From positions 25,664-89,663 of the forward strand of contig NZ_JAJMOY010000014.1 in the NCBI RefSeq assembly GCF_020991415.1: a stretch of 64,000 bases of DNA. Reading direction: 5' to 3'. The DNA comes from Flavobacterium sp. ENC. Lineage in GTDB: Bacteria > Bacteroidota > Bacteroidia > Flavobacteriales > Flavobacteriaceae. The notes beneath the pieces were generated by a model. It had not been told where the DNA came from. It worked only from the letters and a program-made list of their open reading frames with translations, and made no database searches. A program made the translations under genes and the position numbers. Below, one piece after another: positions 25,275 to 34,364 of the stretch; positions within the stretch are counted from its first letter, which is position 1, and the number at the start of each line of letters is the position of its first letter.

Positions 25275-26567
25275 TTATTTCTTAGCCGAATCTGCCTTTT
25301 TGAGCTTTACCTTATCCCCGGAATTTAAGTCCTTCGACACAGTGGTATAAGGCCCTGTGATTACGACATCACCTGCTTTCAATCCGGACATTACTTCTAT
25401 ATTGGTATCGTCCTGAATACCTGTTTTGATAATTCTGATTTTAGCTTTATCTCCGGATTTCACAAACACACATTCGAATTTTTTATCGCTTTTTGGTGCT
25501 GCTTTTTTATCTTCACTTGGATCTTCTACTTTAAAATCTTTCACCGCTGTGGTATCCGATTTTACGACAACAGAACTAATTGGCACTGCAAGCACATTAT
25601 TCTTAACTTGTGTCATAATATCAACCGTTGCAGTCATTCCGGGTCTGAAAGGAGAATAGGCAGCTGGTTTGCCTTCTAGTAAATCCTGATAGGATTCTTT
25701 AAGAATACGAACTTTTACTTTAAAATTAGTTACCTGATCTGAAGTTAAAGCTGTACTTGCCGAATTGGAAATACTGGTTACAACTCCTTTAAATTTCTTT
25801 TTCAGGTATGCATCTACTTCAACATTAGCTTCATCCCCGATTTTTATCTTTACAATATCATTTTCATTTACGTCAACTTCAACCTCCATGTTGTTCAGGT
25901 TTGCCACTCTTAAAAGTTCTGTTCCGGCCATTTGCTGTGTTCCCAAAACACGCTCTCCCAATTCAACATTCAATACAGAAATGGTTCCGTCTGCAGGAGC
26001 ATAAATTGTGGTACGCCCTAAATTATCTTTTGCTTCAGTTACAGAGGCTGAGGCACTTTGCACATTATAATAAGCGTTCTGTTTAGTGGCTTTGGCAACT
26101 TCAAAAGCAGCAATTGCTTTGTCCCAGTCCGATTTTGAAATTACTCCTTTGTCATATAATGTTTTATTTCTCTGATAACTTGCTTTAGCTTCTGTAAAAT
26201 TGGCTTCAGATTGGGTAAGTCCTGCTTTAGATCCCGCTAAATTGGCTACGGACCTGTCTAATCCTGACGTATATAAATCCGGATTTATCTTAACCAGCAG
26301 ATCTCCTTTTTTAACAATCTGCCCTTCTTTTACATTTAAGGCAATAATCTCCCCGGAAACCATTGAAGCAATTTTCACTTCAATTTCCGGCTGGATTTTT
26401 CCTGTTGCGGAAACTGTTTCGATAATAGTCGAAGCAGTTACTTTAGAAACTTCTACTTCTTTTCCTTCATCCTTATTTCCTATTACTCCCGATTTCGAAA
26501 GACCAACTAAAACTGCAATAAGAACTATTGCACCGCCCAGTAAGAAATAAATTGTTTTTTTTGACAT
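25275..26567 (-). CDS. MacA-like membrane-fusion adaptor of an export system (second copy)
   Basis: This 430-residue periplasmic adaptor is anchored by an N-terminal membrane segment (about 4-22). It has the biotinyl-lipoyl half-motifs IASMVSGEIIALNVKEGQIVKKGDLL (about 66-91) and a long alpha-hairpin (about 100-190) rich in Ala and coiled-coil heptads. The second lipoyl half (IYAPADGTISVLNVELGERV, in parts) and a beta-barrel domain follow. A low-complexity Lys/Asp/Pro region interrupts the C-terminal domain at about 340-360. Such adaptors link MacB-like ABC transporters to TolC. The gene lies after tolC, whereas another adaptor precedes tolC, so the operon has two. Confidence 0.9.
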   Translation of the reverse strand: MSKKTIYFLLGGAIVLIAVLVGLSKSGVIGNKDEGKEVEVSKVTASTIIETVSATGKIQPEIEVKIASMVSGEIIALNVKEGQIVKKGDLLVKINPDLYTSGLDRSVANLAGSKAGLTQSEANFTEAKASYQRNKTLYDKGVISKSDWDKAIAAFEVAKATKQNAYYNVQSASASVTEAKDNLGRTTIYAPADGTISVLNVELGERVLGTQQMAGTELLRVANLNNMEVEVDVNENDIVKIKIGDEANVEVDAYLKKKFKGVVTSISNSASTALTSDQVTNFKVKVRILKESYQDLLEGKPAAYSPFRPGMTATVDIMTQVKNNVLAVPISSVVVKSDTTAVKDFKVEDPSEDKKAAPKSDKKFECVFVKSGDKAKIRIIKTGIQDDTNIEVMSGLKAGDVVITGPYTTVSKDLNSGDKVKLKKADSAKK

Positions 26568-26573
26568 AGTAAA

Positions 26574-28025
26574 TTATTTTGTGATAATTGGAATAATTGG
26601 AATTCCAAAGTAGAATTCAAGTATTTTAATTTTAAAAATATAATCGTATTTCGTTCTGATAACGTCTGATTGCGCATTGGTCAAAAGCGTTTGCGCCTGT
26701 GTAAAATCAAATGAGTTCATTAAACCTACATCGTATTTTTCTTTCGCATAATTGTACGCCTGCTGTCTTGCTTCTAAAGTTACCGTTGAAGATTCATAAG
26801 CATTTAAAGCGCCTTTAGCATCTGTAAATGCAGTATAAACATTACGCTGCAAATCTAAACTTTTTTGTTCTAAATCTATTTTAGATCTTTCTAAACTTAC
26901 CTTACTTTTTTCAACATTGTTTCTAACAGAAAAGCCATTAAAAATTGGAACAGAAAGCTGAAGTCCGAAAGATTGTCCTTTATTGTCATTAAACTGATCA
27001 AAAATTGGTGCTGCCCCACCTAAAACCGGAGAATAATTTGGTTCTAAAACTGCCTGATTAGTTCCTTGTACGTAACCTATTTGTCGCGTTGGATTGTCAC
27101 TATTTAAGGCAGAACCTGTAATGATATCTGAATAACTTGCTCTCGTATTAAAATTATAAAAAGCGCTCAAAGTTGGCTGAAAGGCACCTTTTGCAATGAT
27201 AACATTCCTTTCAGCGATTTCAAGATTAGTCTGTGCTAATTTTAATTCTGTTCTGGTTTCTTTTGCCTTATTATAAATTTCAATTGGAGTTTGTGCCAGG
27301 ATATTGTTCTCATCTTTTACATCGGTATCGTCAATTACATCAAAATCAGCAAATTCTTTTAATTGTAACAACTGAGCCAGACTCAATTTGGAGATTAAAA
27401 CACTATTTTCTGCAACAATAATAGCCTGCTGATCTGTTGCAGTGGTGGCTTTTAAATCAAATAAATCACCACGCGGAATTGTTCCGGCATTTACCATTTC
27501 TTCAGAACGGGCCAAACGTTTCTGATCAATAGCCAGTTGCTCTTTTTTAACTTTTAAATTTTCTTTATTGAAAAGAATTTCCAAAAATGCATTTGCAACA
27601 TTCAGTGAAATATCTTCCTGCATTTTCGTCAATTGATATTGTGACGCTATGATAGCAAGTTTAGTTCTGCGAAGTATGTTTTGGTTTTGCAAACCTTTAT
27701 AAACATCGACACCAACAGAAGCACCAACGGATGAATATTGAGTTGTTGAATTCTGAAGTAAACCTGTTGTAATATTCTGATTCAAACCAACGTTCCAGGA
27801 GTGTGAAGCATTTGCATTTACAGAAGGCAGGAAATTACCCAAAGCCCCCTTTTTATCAATAGCAGCATTTTTTACATCTAATTCTGATAATTTTATTGTG
27901 ATATTATTATCTAATGCGTAGCGAACGCATTCTTCTAATGTCCATTGTTTTGGCTGTGTCTGAGCCGATAAACAGAACCCTGATAACAAAGCAAAGACAA
28001 GACTATTATATTTATTTATTTTCAT
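26574..28025 (-). CDS. TolC-family outer-membrane efflux protein
   Basis: The product is 483 residues from the ATG at 28025. A signal peptide ends FCLSAQ at about 22, and the mature chain starts with WTLEECVRYALDNN, the classic TolC-family opening. Two repeated domains of long helices plus a beta-barrel part follow, with the usual YEVGLxNSFDFTQAQTLLTNAQ pattern near the C-terminus (visible as YDVGLMNSFDF). It forms the outer-membrane exit duct for the export system. A longer reading from 28070 is rejected, since that ATG overlaps a -7 promoter box (28060-28067). This internal promoter suggests that tolC and the second adaptor can be expressed without the upstream genes. Confidence 0.93.
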   Translation of the reverse strand: MKINKYNSLVFALLSGFCLSAQTQPKQWTLEECVRYALDNNITIKLSELDVKNAAIDKKGALGNFLPSVNANASHSWNVGLNQNITTGLLQNSTTQYSSVGASVGVDVYKGLQNQNILRRTKLAIIASQYQLTKMQEDISLNVANAFLEILFNKENLKVKKEQLAIDQKRLARSEEMVNAGTIPRGDLFDLKATTATDQQAIIVAENSVLISKLSLAQLLQLKEFADFDVIDDTDVKDENNILAQTPIEIYNKAKETRTELKLAQTNLEIAERNVIIAKGAFQPTLSAFYNFNTRASYSDIITGSALNSDNPTRQIGYVQGTNQAVLEPNYSPVLGGAAPIFDQFNDNKGQSFGLQLSVPIFNGFSVRNNVEKSKVSLERSKIDLEQKSLDLQRNVYTAFTDAKGALNAYESSTVTLEARQQAYNYAKEKYDVGLMNSFDFTQAQTLLTNAQSDVIRTKYDYIFKIKILEFYFGIPIIPIITK

Positions 28026-28059
28026 ATATTTTGAATGAAGCGCAGTAAAGATACTACGC

Positions 28060-28067
28060 AAATTTAA
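28060..28067 (-). promoter_or_regulatory. -7 box of an internal promoter before tolC
   Basis: TAAATTTG on the minus strand, about 35 bases before the tolC start at 28025. It lies in the gap after the first adaptor gene. No TTG -33 element is obvious. Confidence 0.5.
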
Positions 28068-28106
28068 CATTTTTTAAAAACTGTAAAAACCTCTTTTGCG
28101 TTCGGA

Positions 28107-29222
28107 TTATTTTTTCTCTCCTTCAGTAATCAGACCCTGATTCCACACTTTAATTTTATCTGAACTTTTGATTCCGCTCTTCACCTGAACGTAGATTCCG
28201 TCACTTACTCCCAAAACTAAATCTTTTCTTTGAAATTTCTGAGGAGCCGTTTCAATTTCAACATACGGTTTTTGTGTTTTCTTGTCAAATTGCACAAGCG
28301 ATTCTTTTATAGCCAGCACTTTATCCGCTTTTTCTAAAATAATGGAAGCATTTGCACTTAATCCGGCTCTGATAAAAGTGGCATCCCTGTTTTCCAGTGA
28401 AGCTTTTATTTCAAACTGAATCGCGCCATTTTCCACTACTCCTTTTGGAGCTATATCTGTTAAAACTGCGTCAAATTTTTTGTTTTCAATAGCACCCACT
28501 GTAATTTCAATCGGCATTTTTTCTTTGATTTTGCCTACCTCAGATTCGTCAATTTTTCCAACAAAAATCATTCTTCCCACATCGGCAACGCTGGCAATTG
28601 TAGTTCCTTCATTAAAATTATTACTCTCAATTACCTGGTTTCCTACTTTTACCGGAACGGCTAAAACCATTCCGTTTACCGTTGAACGAATTAGGGTATT
28701 GGCATAACTTCCCAGAGAAGTTGTTGTTCCTGTTTTTACGATATCCAGACTTTGTCTTGCTGCTGAATAATTTTGCTTAGCCTGTGTATAAGCCAGTTGT
28801 GCAGCGTCAAAATCGTTTGCAGAAATAACATCTTTATCGAACAATGTTTTCTGTCTTTTATAAATTTTCTCCTGATTGTCTAAAGCAATTTTAGCGGTTT
28901 GCACCTGATTTTGCGTACTGCTCACGTTAGATACATTCGCCACAACCCTGATTTTTGCAATCATATCGCCTGCTTTGATTTTTTCACCTGCCTTGATATA
29001 CACCTGCTCGATAATTCCCGAAATGTTTGGCTTGATTAGAACCTCTTCGTCGGGCTGAATATTACCTGTGGCAATCGTATTTTTCACAATCGTTTTAATT
29101 TCTGCTTTTTCAGTTTTGAAGACAATTGGTGACTCCTGATTTTTAGCGTATAAATAATATAATGCGCCAAAGAAAACTAAAGCAATAAAAATTAAAATGG
29201 TTACAGTTACTCCTTTTTTCAT
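28107..29222 (-). CDS. MacA-like membrane-fusion adaptor (first copy)
   Basis: This 371-residue adaptor has an N-terminal membrane anchor (about 5-25), lipoyl half-motifs (IKPNISGIIEQVYIKAGEKIKAG at about 62-84, in parts) and an alpha-helical hairpin of about 90 residues. The second half-motif is RSTVNGMVLAVPVKVGNQV. It resembles the MacA/HlyD group and would bridge the ABC permease to TolC. It follows the second permease gene by 38 bases. The paralogue at 25275 is longer in its C-terminal domain; the two are similar in layout but clearly diverged, so this is not a recent duplication. Confidence 0.92.
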   Translation of the reverse strand: MKKGVTVTILIFIALVFFGALYYLYAKNQESPIVFKTEKAEIKTIVKNTIATGNIQPDEEVLIKPNISGIIEQVYIKAGEKIKAGDMIAKIRVVANVSNVSSTQNQVQTAKIALDNQEKIYKRQKTLFDKDVISANDFDAAQLAYTQAKQNYSAARQSLDIVKTGTTTSLGSYANTLIRSTVNGMVLAVPVKVGNQVIESNNFNEGTTIASVADVGRMIFVGKIDESEVGKIKEKMPIEITVGAIENKKFDAVLTDIAPKGVVENGAIQFEIKASLENRDATFIRAGLSANASIILEKADKVLAIKESLVQFDKKTQKPYVEIETAPQKFQRKDLVLGVSDGIYVQVKSGIKSSDKIKVWNQGLITEGEKK

Positions 29223-29260
29223 TTGTTTTTGATTTAATCGATTATTTTCTGATTGATAAT

Positions 29261-30526
29261 TTATTCTGTTCGCAAAGCATCTACAGGCTTCACGTTGATT
29301 GCAGTCTGAGCCGGAATAAACCCTGCCAGCAAACCAGACCCTACTAATATTAATAATGCTACAAATACTACTCCTAAATCTACGCTTGGGTTGGCAAACA
29401 TCGTATTACTTCCCGGGGGCATGGAATCTAAAAACATATTCAGCACTGCTATGATGCCTGTTGCTACAGCAATTCCGAGCATACCTGAGATAATGGTTAA
29501 AAATATTGCTTCTGATAAAATTTGTCCGCGAATAGCAGCAGGTGTTGCTCCCAAAGCCCTGCGGATTCCTATCTCCTTAGTACGTTCTTTAACTACAATA
29601 AGCATAATATTTGAAATTCCAATCACACCGGAAATCAGCACTAAGGTTCCTACAAAATAAGCTATAATATTAAGAATACTAAATAAACTTTGCACTTTGT
29701 TAAACTGTTCGTATAAATCAAAATTTCCAACGGCCCTTTCATCTGTAGGGTTTACGGAATGAAGCGATTTAATTAATTCTAAAATTTTTGGTTTTAAAGA
29801 TGTGATTGATGTTTCGTCTTTTGCCGTAAGCGCCATCCACCCTACTTTATCCCCATAATTAAAAGCTTGCTGAAAAGTGGTAAACGGAATAAATATATTC
29901 TTTTGTTCCTGTTCGGCATTTCCTCCTTGTTGTTTAGAGTGATAAACCCCTACAACCATAAAATTAATGCCATTTATTTTTATATACGTTCCGATTGCCT
30001 CTTCTTCTTTTCCGTAAAGTTCACTAATAACCCCTTTTCCAATTACAGCAATTTTTCTTCTCTCATTAATATCCTGTTGATTTATAAAACGTCCTGTAAT
30101 AATATCCATGGGCTGTTGTTTAATCAACTCGGGATAATCGCCATAAATTGTAAAAGAAGAAGTCTTTGTTCCGCGTACAACATTATTTGTTCCGTTAAAA
30201 TCTCCCAACTGATTACGTGGTGAAACATATAATAAATCCGGAAATGATGCCTTTAAAGCTGCTACGTCACTATTTCTAAAATCATATCGGCGTGTTTTAG
30301 GCAATCCTTTATATGCTTTTGAGGTAGTCTGGCTCCACATAAACATCGTATTTGTGGCAATTCCGTCAAACCCTTTTTTAATTCCATTTTCTAAACCATT
30401 CCCCGCAGCAAGTAATATTACGAGAATAAATATTCCCCAAAATACGCCAAAAGCAGTTAGAACTGTTCTGAAAACATTGGCTGTTAAAGCCTGTAAAATT
30501 TCGTCCCAATTATCTTTTTTAAACAT
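29261..30526 (-). CDS. MacB-like ABC transporter permease (second)
   Basis: This 421-residue permease has an N-terminal transmembrane helix (about 20-42), a large MacB-type periplasmic domain (about 50-275) and three C-terminal helices of the FtsX fold. The FtsX part shows VLISGVIGISNIMLIVVKERTKEIGIRRALGATP, in parts, the family hallmark. It ends with the typical PVDALRTE tail. It starts 2 bases after the stop of the other permease gene, so the two would form a heterodimer, powered by the ATPase at 31766. Substrates of such systems are peptides, antibiotics or lipids; none can be assigned here. Confidence 0.93.
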   Translation of the reverse strand: MFKKDNWDEILQALTANVFRTVLTAFGVFWGIFILVILLAAGNGLENGIKKGFDGIATNTMFMWSQTTSKAYKGLPKTRRYDFRNSDVAALKASFPDLLYVSPRNQLGDFNGTNNVVRGTKTSSFTIYGDYPELIKQQPMDIITGRFINQQDINERRKIAVIGKGVISELYGKEEEAIGTYIKINGINFMVVGVYHSKQQGGNAEQEQKNIFIPFTTFQQAFNYGDKVGWMALTAKDETSITSLKPKILELIKSLHSVNPTDERAVGNFDLYEQFNKVQSLFSILNIIAYFVGTLVLISGVIGISNIMLIVVKERTKEIGIRRALGATPAAIRGQILSEAIFLTIISGMLGIAVATGIIAVLNMFLDSMPPGSNTMFANPSVDLGVVFVALLILVGSGLLAGFIPAQTAINVKPVDALRTE

Positions 30527-30528
30527 AA

Positions 30529-31773
30529 TTATTCGTCTCTAAGTGCTACAATAGGTTTAATTTTGGCGGCTCTGTAAGCTGGAAAAAATCCGGCAAGCGC
30601 TCCTGCAAATACCAGTAAAACAAGCGTGGTTAAAGCTACACTAAAATCGACTTCAGGATTTTGAAAATATTCACTCTGTACCATTGGCCCAACAAATTCC
30701 AGCAATAATAAACTTGCCAGCAACCCAACAAAACCAGCAATTGTGGTTATAAAAATGGACTCGTGCAAGATCATCGAAATAATAGAAAACGGAGAAGCCC
30801 CCAAAGCTTTTCTGATTCCAATTTCTTTTGTTCTCTCTTTAACTATAATCAGCATAATATTACTTACCCCCACAACTCCGGCAATAATGGTACAAATACC
30901 AACCCACCAGAAAAACAATCTGATATAGAGATTTAAATCATAAAATTGCTTGGCATCCTTAACGGAATTATAAACCCCGACACCCCCGTCATCATCAGGT
31001 GCAACTGTATTTCTACTTTTTAGCAAATCCTTTAAATCTTTTGTGAATTTTTCAGATTGAGCCAGAGCTTCATCATAATTATCTGTTTTTTTCATTGTAA
31101 AAAACAGATTACTGATTTTATCTCCGTTACCAAAAGCCCTTTGTACAGTAGTTAAAGGTAAATAGGCTCTTGTTTCTTCTCTTTCTCCTCCGGGATCTGT
31201 AAAAACCCCAACTACTTTAAAATTGATTCCATTAATTATAATTTCCTTGCCTAAGGCATCCTTATCCTTAAATAAATCCGTTTTAACTTTCATTCCAATA
31301 CAAGCCACTTTTTCATTATTGGCTAAATCATTACTATTGATGTATCGGCCCTGAACTATCGTTAAATTTTCAACTTTGCCATAATCCGGAGTAACTCCCC
31401 TGTATTGATAACTTCCTGATTCTTTTCCGTACGAAAATGGCGCTCCCCAATAATTATAAGTGGAAGCTCTTAAATCTAACTTGTCATCAAATTTCTGAAC
31501 AGATTGTTTATAATCAGCATCCCGATACTGAATTTGTCTTCCGGGATTCAGGCCTTTATATTCTTTTGTAGTGGTACCGGACCACACCTCAATAATTCCT
31601 GCTGCATCACGCTCGAATTGTTTTTCAATCCCGTTCTGAAGTCCTTTACCCGCACCCAGCAATATCACCAAAATAAAAATTCCAGAAGCCACAGAAATTC
31701 CGGTCAGAAAAGTTCTTAACCTGTTTTTTGAAATGGCTTCAAATATTTCCTGCCAGCGTTCAATATTAAACAT
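30529..31773 (-). CDS. MacB-like ABC transporter permease (first)
   Basis: This 414-residue permease has the same layout as its neighbour: N-terminal helix (about 20-40), MacB-type periplasmic domain, and three C-terminal helices with GVVGVSNIMLIIVKERTKEIGIRKALGASP (in parts) and the PIVALRDE tail. Its ATG overlaps the ATPase gene's last 8 bases (31766-31773), the overlap ATGTTTAA, so translation is probably coupled. It lacks an attached ATPase domain, unlike E. coli MacB, in which ATPase and permease are one chain. Confidence 0.93.
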   Translation of the reverse strand: MFNIERWQEIFEAISKNRLRTFLTGISVASGIFILVILLGAGKGLQNGIEKQFERDAAGIIEVWSGTTTKEYKGLNPGRQIQYRDADYKQSVQKFDDKLDLRASTYNYWGAPFSYGKESGSYQYRGVTPDYGKVENLTIVQGRYINSNDLANNEKVACIGMKVKTDLFKDKDALGKEIIINGINFKVVGVFTDPGGEREETRAYLPLTTVQRAFGNGDKISNLFFTMKKTDNYDEALAQSEKFTKDLKDLLKSRNTVAPDDDGGVGVYNSVKDAKQFYDLNLYIRLFFWWVGICTIIAGVVGVSNIMLIIVKERTKEIGIRKALGASPFSIISMILHESIFITTIAGFVGLLASLLLLEFVGPMVQSEYFQNPEVDFSVALTTLVLLVFAGALAGFFPAYRAAKIKPIVALRDE

Positions 31774-32467
31774 AAGATGCAGCTCTAACTTGTTCTACCA
31801 TTTTATCGTCGATGATTAATCCGTCTTTCAGGACTACATTTCTTTTGCACATTGCGGCAATATCAGGCTCATGGGTAACGATCAGGATTGTCTTACCTTC
31901 ATCGTTAATTCCCTGAATAAGTTCCATCACTTCATAGGAAGTTTTGGTATCAAGAGCTCCCGTTGGCTCATCTGCCAGTAAAACTTTTGGATTAGAAGCC
32001 AATGCCCTTGCAATTGCAACACGTTGTTTCTGACCTCCGGAAAGTTCATTCGGCAGGTGATGCGAATGTGATCCCAGACCTACTTTTTCTAAATATTTCA
32101 TTGCTATTTCGTAACGTTCTTTTCTTTTTATCCCCTGATAGTACAAGGGCATAGCAACGTTGTCGAGTGCAGTTTTGTAATTGATTAAATTGAAAGACTG
32201 AAAAACGAATCCCAAAAACTTATTACGATATTTTGAAGCGATCGTTTCATTCAGGTTTTTTATTGGTGTTTTATCTAAAATATAACTACCGGCGTCGGCC
32301 TCATCAAGAATTCCTAAAATATTAAGAAGTGTCGATTTTCCGGATCCTGAAGATCCCATAATCGCTACCAGTTCTCCTTCTGCAATATTAAAATTAATCC
32401 CTTTTAACACATGTAATTGGGAACTTCCCATTTTATAGGACTTGTGCAAATCTTTGATTTCGATCAT
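31766..32467 (-). CDS. MacB/LolD-like ABC transporter ATP-binding protein
   Basis: This 233-residue ATPase has Walker A GSSGSGKST at 38-46, Q-loop Gln90 in FVFQSFNL, signature LSGGQKQRV at about 142-150, Walker B VLLADEPTGALD with Asp166-Glu167, and the H-loop in LIVTHEP. The sequence is typical of the LolD/MacB branch. It is the first gene of a minus-strand run that encodes two permeases, an adaptor, TolC and a second adaptor. No TAnnTTTG box was found in the short gap before it. Confidence 0.96.
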   Translation of the reverse strand: MIEIKDLHKSYKMGSSQLHVLKGINFNIAEGELVAIMGSSGSGKSTLLNILGILDEADAGSYILDKTPIKNLNETIASKYRNKFLGFVFQSFNLINYKTALDNVAMPLYYQGIKRKERYEIAMKYLEKVGLGSHSHHLPNELSGGQKQRVAIARALASNPKVLLADEPTGALDTKTSYEVMELIQGINDEGKTILIVTHEPDIAAMCKRNVVLKDGLIIDDKMVEQVRAASYV

Positions 32468-32611
32468 GGTATTGTTAAATTTGAAAACAATAATAACATT
32501 TTTTATAAGTAATTTACCATAAGAAAACGTTAATAATTCCGTTTAGTTATAACAATAAGACTCAATTCGTTATCAATTGTTACACTTTTTAAGATAATAT
32601 AATTCTTTTCT

Positions 32612-32619
32612 TAATTTTG
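32612..32619 (+). promoter_or_regulatory. -7 box before the DUF4403 gene
   Basis: TAATTTTG, 23 bases before the start codon at 32643. The divergent export operon begins at 32467, so this 175-base region holds both promoters. Confidence 0.55.
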
Positions 32620-32642
32620 CATCACTAAAAAAAATCATAACG

Positions 32643-34049
32643 ATGAAGTTTTTTCCACTTATCTCTTTATTTACAGTACTTGCAGTATTTACAAGCTGTT
32701 CTACCACTCAAAAATTAGAAACTTTAAAACCGGAACCTGACGATGCAAGTCCGCTGGTTTACGATAGCAATCCCTCGTTTATAAACTTACCCATTACCGT
32801 TAAACTTCACGATATTGAAAACCAGACCAATTCGATTTTAAATGGTCTGATTTATGAGGACAATACTATTGAAGATGACGATATTGAAATGAAAATCTGG
32901 AAACTGGCTCCCATAAAAATTCAAAATGACCCAGCCAATCCGGACAAAAAGATAAAAACGGTCCTGCCACTAAAAGCAACAGTTAAATACAGGATTGGTA
33001 CCAAAAAACTCGGCGTTGAACTTTATGATGTCCGTGAGTTTAATTTAAACGGAGTAATCACCTTATCGAGTGAAGTCGCGTTGACGAACTGGAAATTGAA
33101 CACCAAAACAGAATTCAAATCCCTGGACTGGAATGAGAGTCCAACGATGATGGTTTTCGGCAAAAGTTTACCAATCACGTATTTGGTAAATCCGGCTATT
33201 TCGATTTTTAAATCCAAGATTGAAAAAAGCATCGATGACGCCATCGAAAAATCAATGGATTTCAAACCGAATGTCTTATCTGCTTTGGAAAAAATCTGTA
33301 CTCCATTTCAGATGAGCGATACCTACGAAAGCTGGTTACGAATTGTTCCAATTGAAGTTTATTCTACGAATGCAAGACTTAAAAATGATCAGTTTGTACT
33401 GGATATGGGAATGAAATGCAACATGGAAACCATTGTGGGCAAACAGCCTGAATCGAAATTTAGTGCCGGCAAAATTGTTCTGAAACCTGTAGCTAAAATT
33501 CCAAATCAGATTTCTGCCAATATCGCCGCTATTTCGACCTATACAGATGCTTCTAAAATCATGACCAAAAATTTTGCGGGTCAGGAATTTGGATCCGGCA
33601 GTAAAAAGATTACCGTAAAAAATGTAGCCATCTGGCATAAAAATGACAAAATGGTAATCGCCCTGGATGTTTTGGGATCCATCAATGGAACGATTTACCT
33701 GAACGGATTTCCACAATACAATCCGCAAACCAAAGAAATATACTTTGACAAACTCGATTACGTATTAGACACTAAAAGTAAATTAATGCGCACCGCAAGC
33801 TGGCTTGCCCAGGGATTGATCTTACGAAAAATGGAAGCAAGCTGCCGTTATTCTATACAGCCTAATTTAGAAGAAGGAAAAAAAAGCATGGCCGCGTATC
33901 TTAAGAACTACTCTCCTATGCCTGGCGTGTTTGTAAACGGCAAAATGGAAGATATTCAATTTGATAAAATTCAGCTCACCAATCAGGCGATTATAGCCTT
34001 TATCAAAATAAACGGAACGGTAAACGTATCGGTTGACGGATTAAAATAA
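32643..34049 (+). CDS. DUF4403-family lipoprotein
   Basis: This 468-residue protein has a lipoprotein signal with lipidated Cys19 (FTSCSTTQ). The mature chain matches DUF4403: SPLVYDSNPSFINLPITVKLHDIENQTNSILNGLIYED, in parts, and later VGKQPESKFSAGKIVLKPV. The family (about 450-480 residues) resembles lipid-transfer-like bactericidal/permeability-increasing folds in some predictions, but its function is not established. It stands alone on the plus strand with its own promoter, and a bidirectional terminator separates it from the oxidase cluster that converges on it. Confidence 0.87.
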   Translation: MKFFPLISLFTVLAVFTSCSTTQKLETLKPEPDDASPLVYDSNPSFINLPITVKLHDIENQTNSILNGLIYEDNTIEDDDIEMKIWKLAPIKIQNDPANPDKKIKTVLPLKATVKYRIGTKKLGVELYDVREFNLNGVITLSSEVALTNWKLNTKTEFKSLDWNESPTMMVFGKSLPITYLVNPAISIFKSKIEKSIDDAIEKSMDFKPNVLSALEKICTPFQMSDTYESWLRIVPIEVYSTNARLKNDQFVLDMGMKCNMETIVGKQPESKFSAGKIVLKPVAKIPNQISANIAAISTYTDASKIMTKNFAGQEFGSGSKKITVKNVAIWHKNDKMVIALDVLGSINGTIYLNGFPQYNPQTKEIYFDKLDYVLDTKSKLMRTASWLAQGLILRKMEASCRYSIQPNLEEGKKSMAAYLKNYSPMPGVFVNGKMEDIQFDKIQLTNQAIIAFIKINGTVNVSVDGLK

Positions 34050-34057
34050 CGAACAAA

Positions 34058-34087
34058 AAAAAGGCAGAATATTTATTCTGCCTTTTT
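34058..34087. terminator. Bidirectional terminator between DUF4403 and the oxidase cluster
   Basis: A perfect 14-bp stem (34058-34071 with 34074-34087; AAAAAGGCAGAATA) with A/T tracts on both sides. It overlaps the stop codon of the minus-strand gene at 34073. Confidence 0.9.
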
Positions 34088-34330
34088 CTTTTTTGACTGG
34101 TACATTCTGTAAATCAGAACACCTATTACGGCGACGAGCAAATAAGGAATGACCATTAAATAAACGATACCATTATTTACTGCCTCCGCTTTTTTTACAT
34201 TTGAATCACCTGCAAGCGCCGCACGGCACATGGCACATTGGGCGTTTGCGGTTAAAGAAAAGAAAACAGAGAAAAGAACATAGAAGCATTTCGTTGAGAA
34301 AAAATTCACGAATCTACTTCTATTTGCCAT
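34073..34330 (-). CDS. Small CxxC membrane protein at the end of the cytochrome oxidase cluster
   Basis: The product is 85 residues from the ATG at 34330; alternative ATGs at 34363 and 34372 would add 11 or 14 mostly polar residues. The 34372 start overlaps the DUF420 stop by 8 bases (ATGTTTAA), so coupling from it is possible. There is a signal peptide ending TANAQ, then CAMCRAALAGDSN with a CxxC pair, and one transmembrane helix (about 57-78) before a Lys-rich tail. I do not know a named function. Its place after SCO and DUF420 genes and its CxxC motif suggest a link with copper handling or oxidase assembly; this is inference. Confidence 0.78.
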   Translation of the reverse strand: MANRSRFVNFFSTKCFYVLFSVFFSLTANAQCAMCRAALAGDSNVKKAEAVNNGIVYLMVIPYLLVAVIGVLIYRMYQSKKKKAE

Positions 34331-34364
34331 TCTATTTTCTTTATTGTTTATTATATTTTCCATT

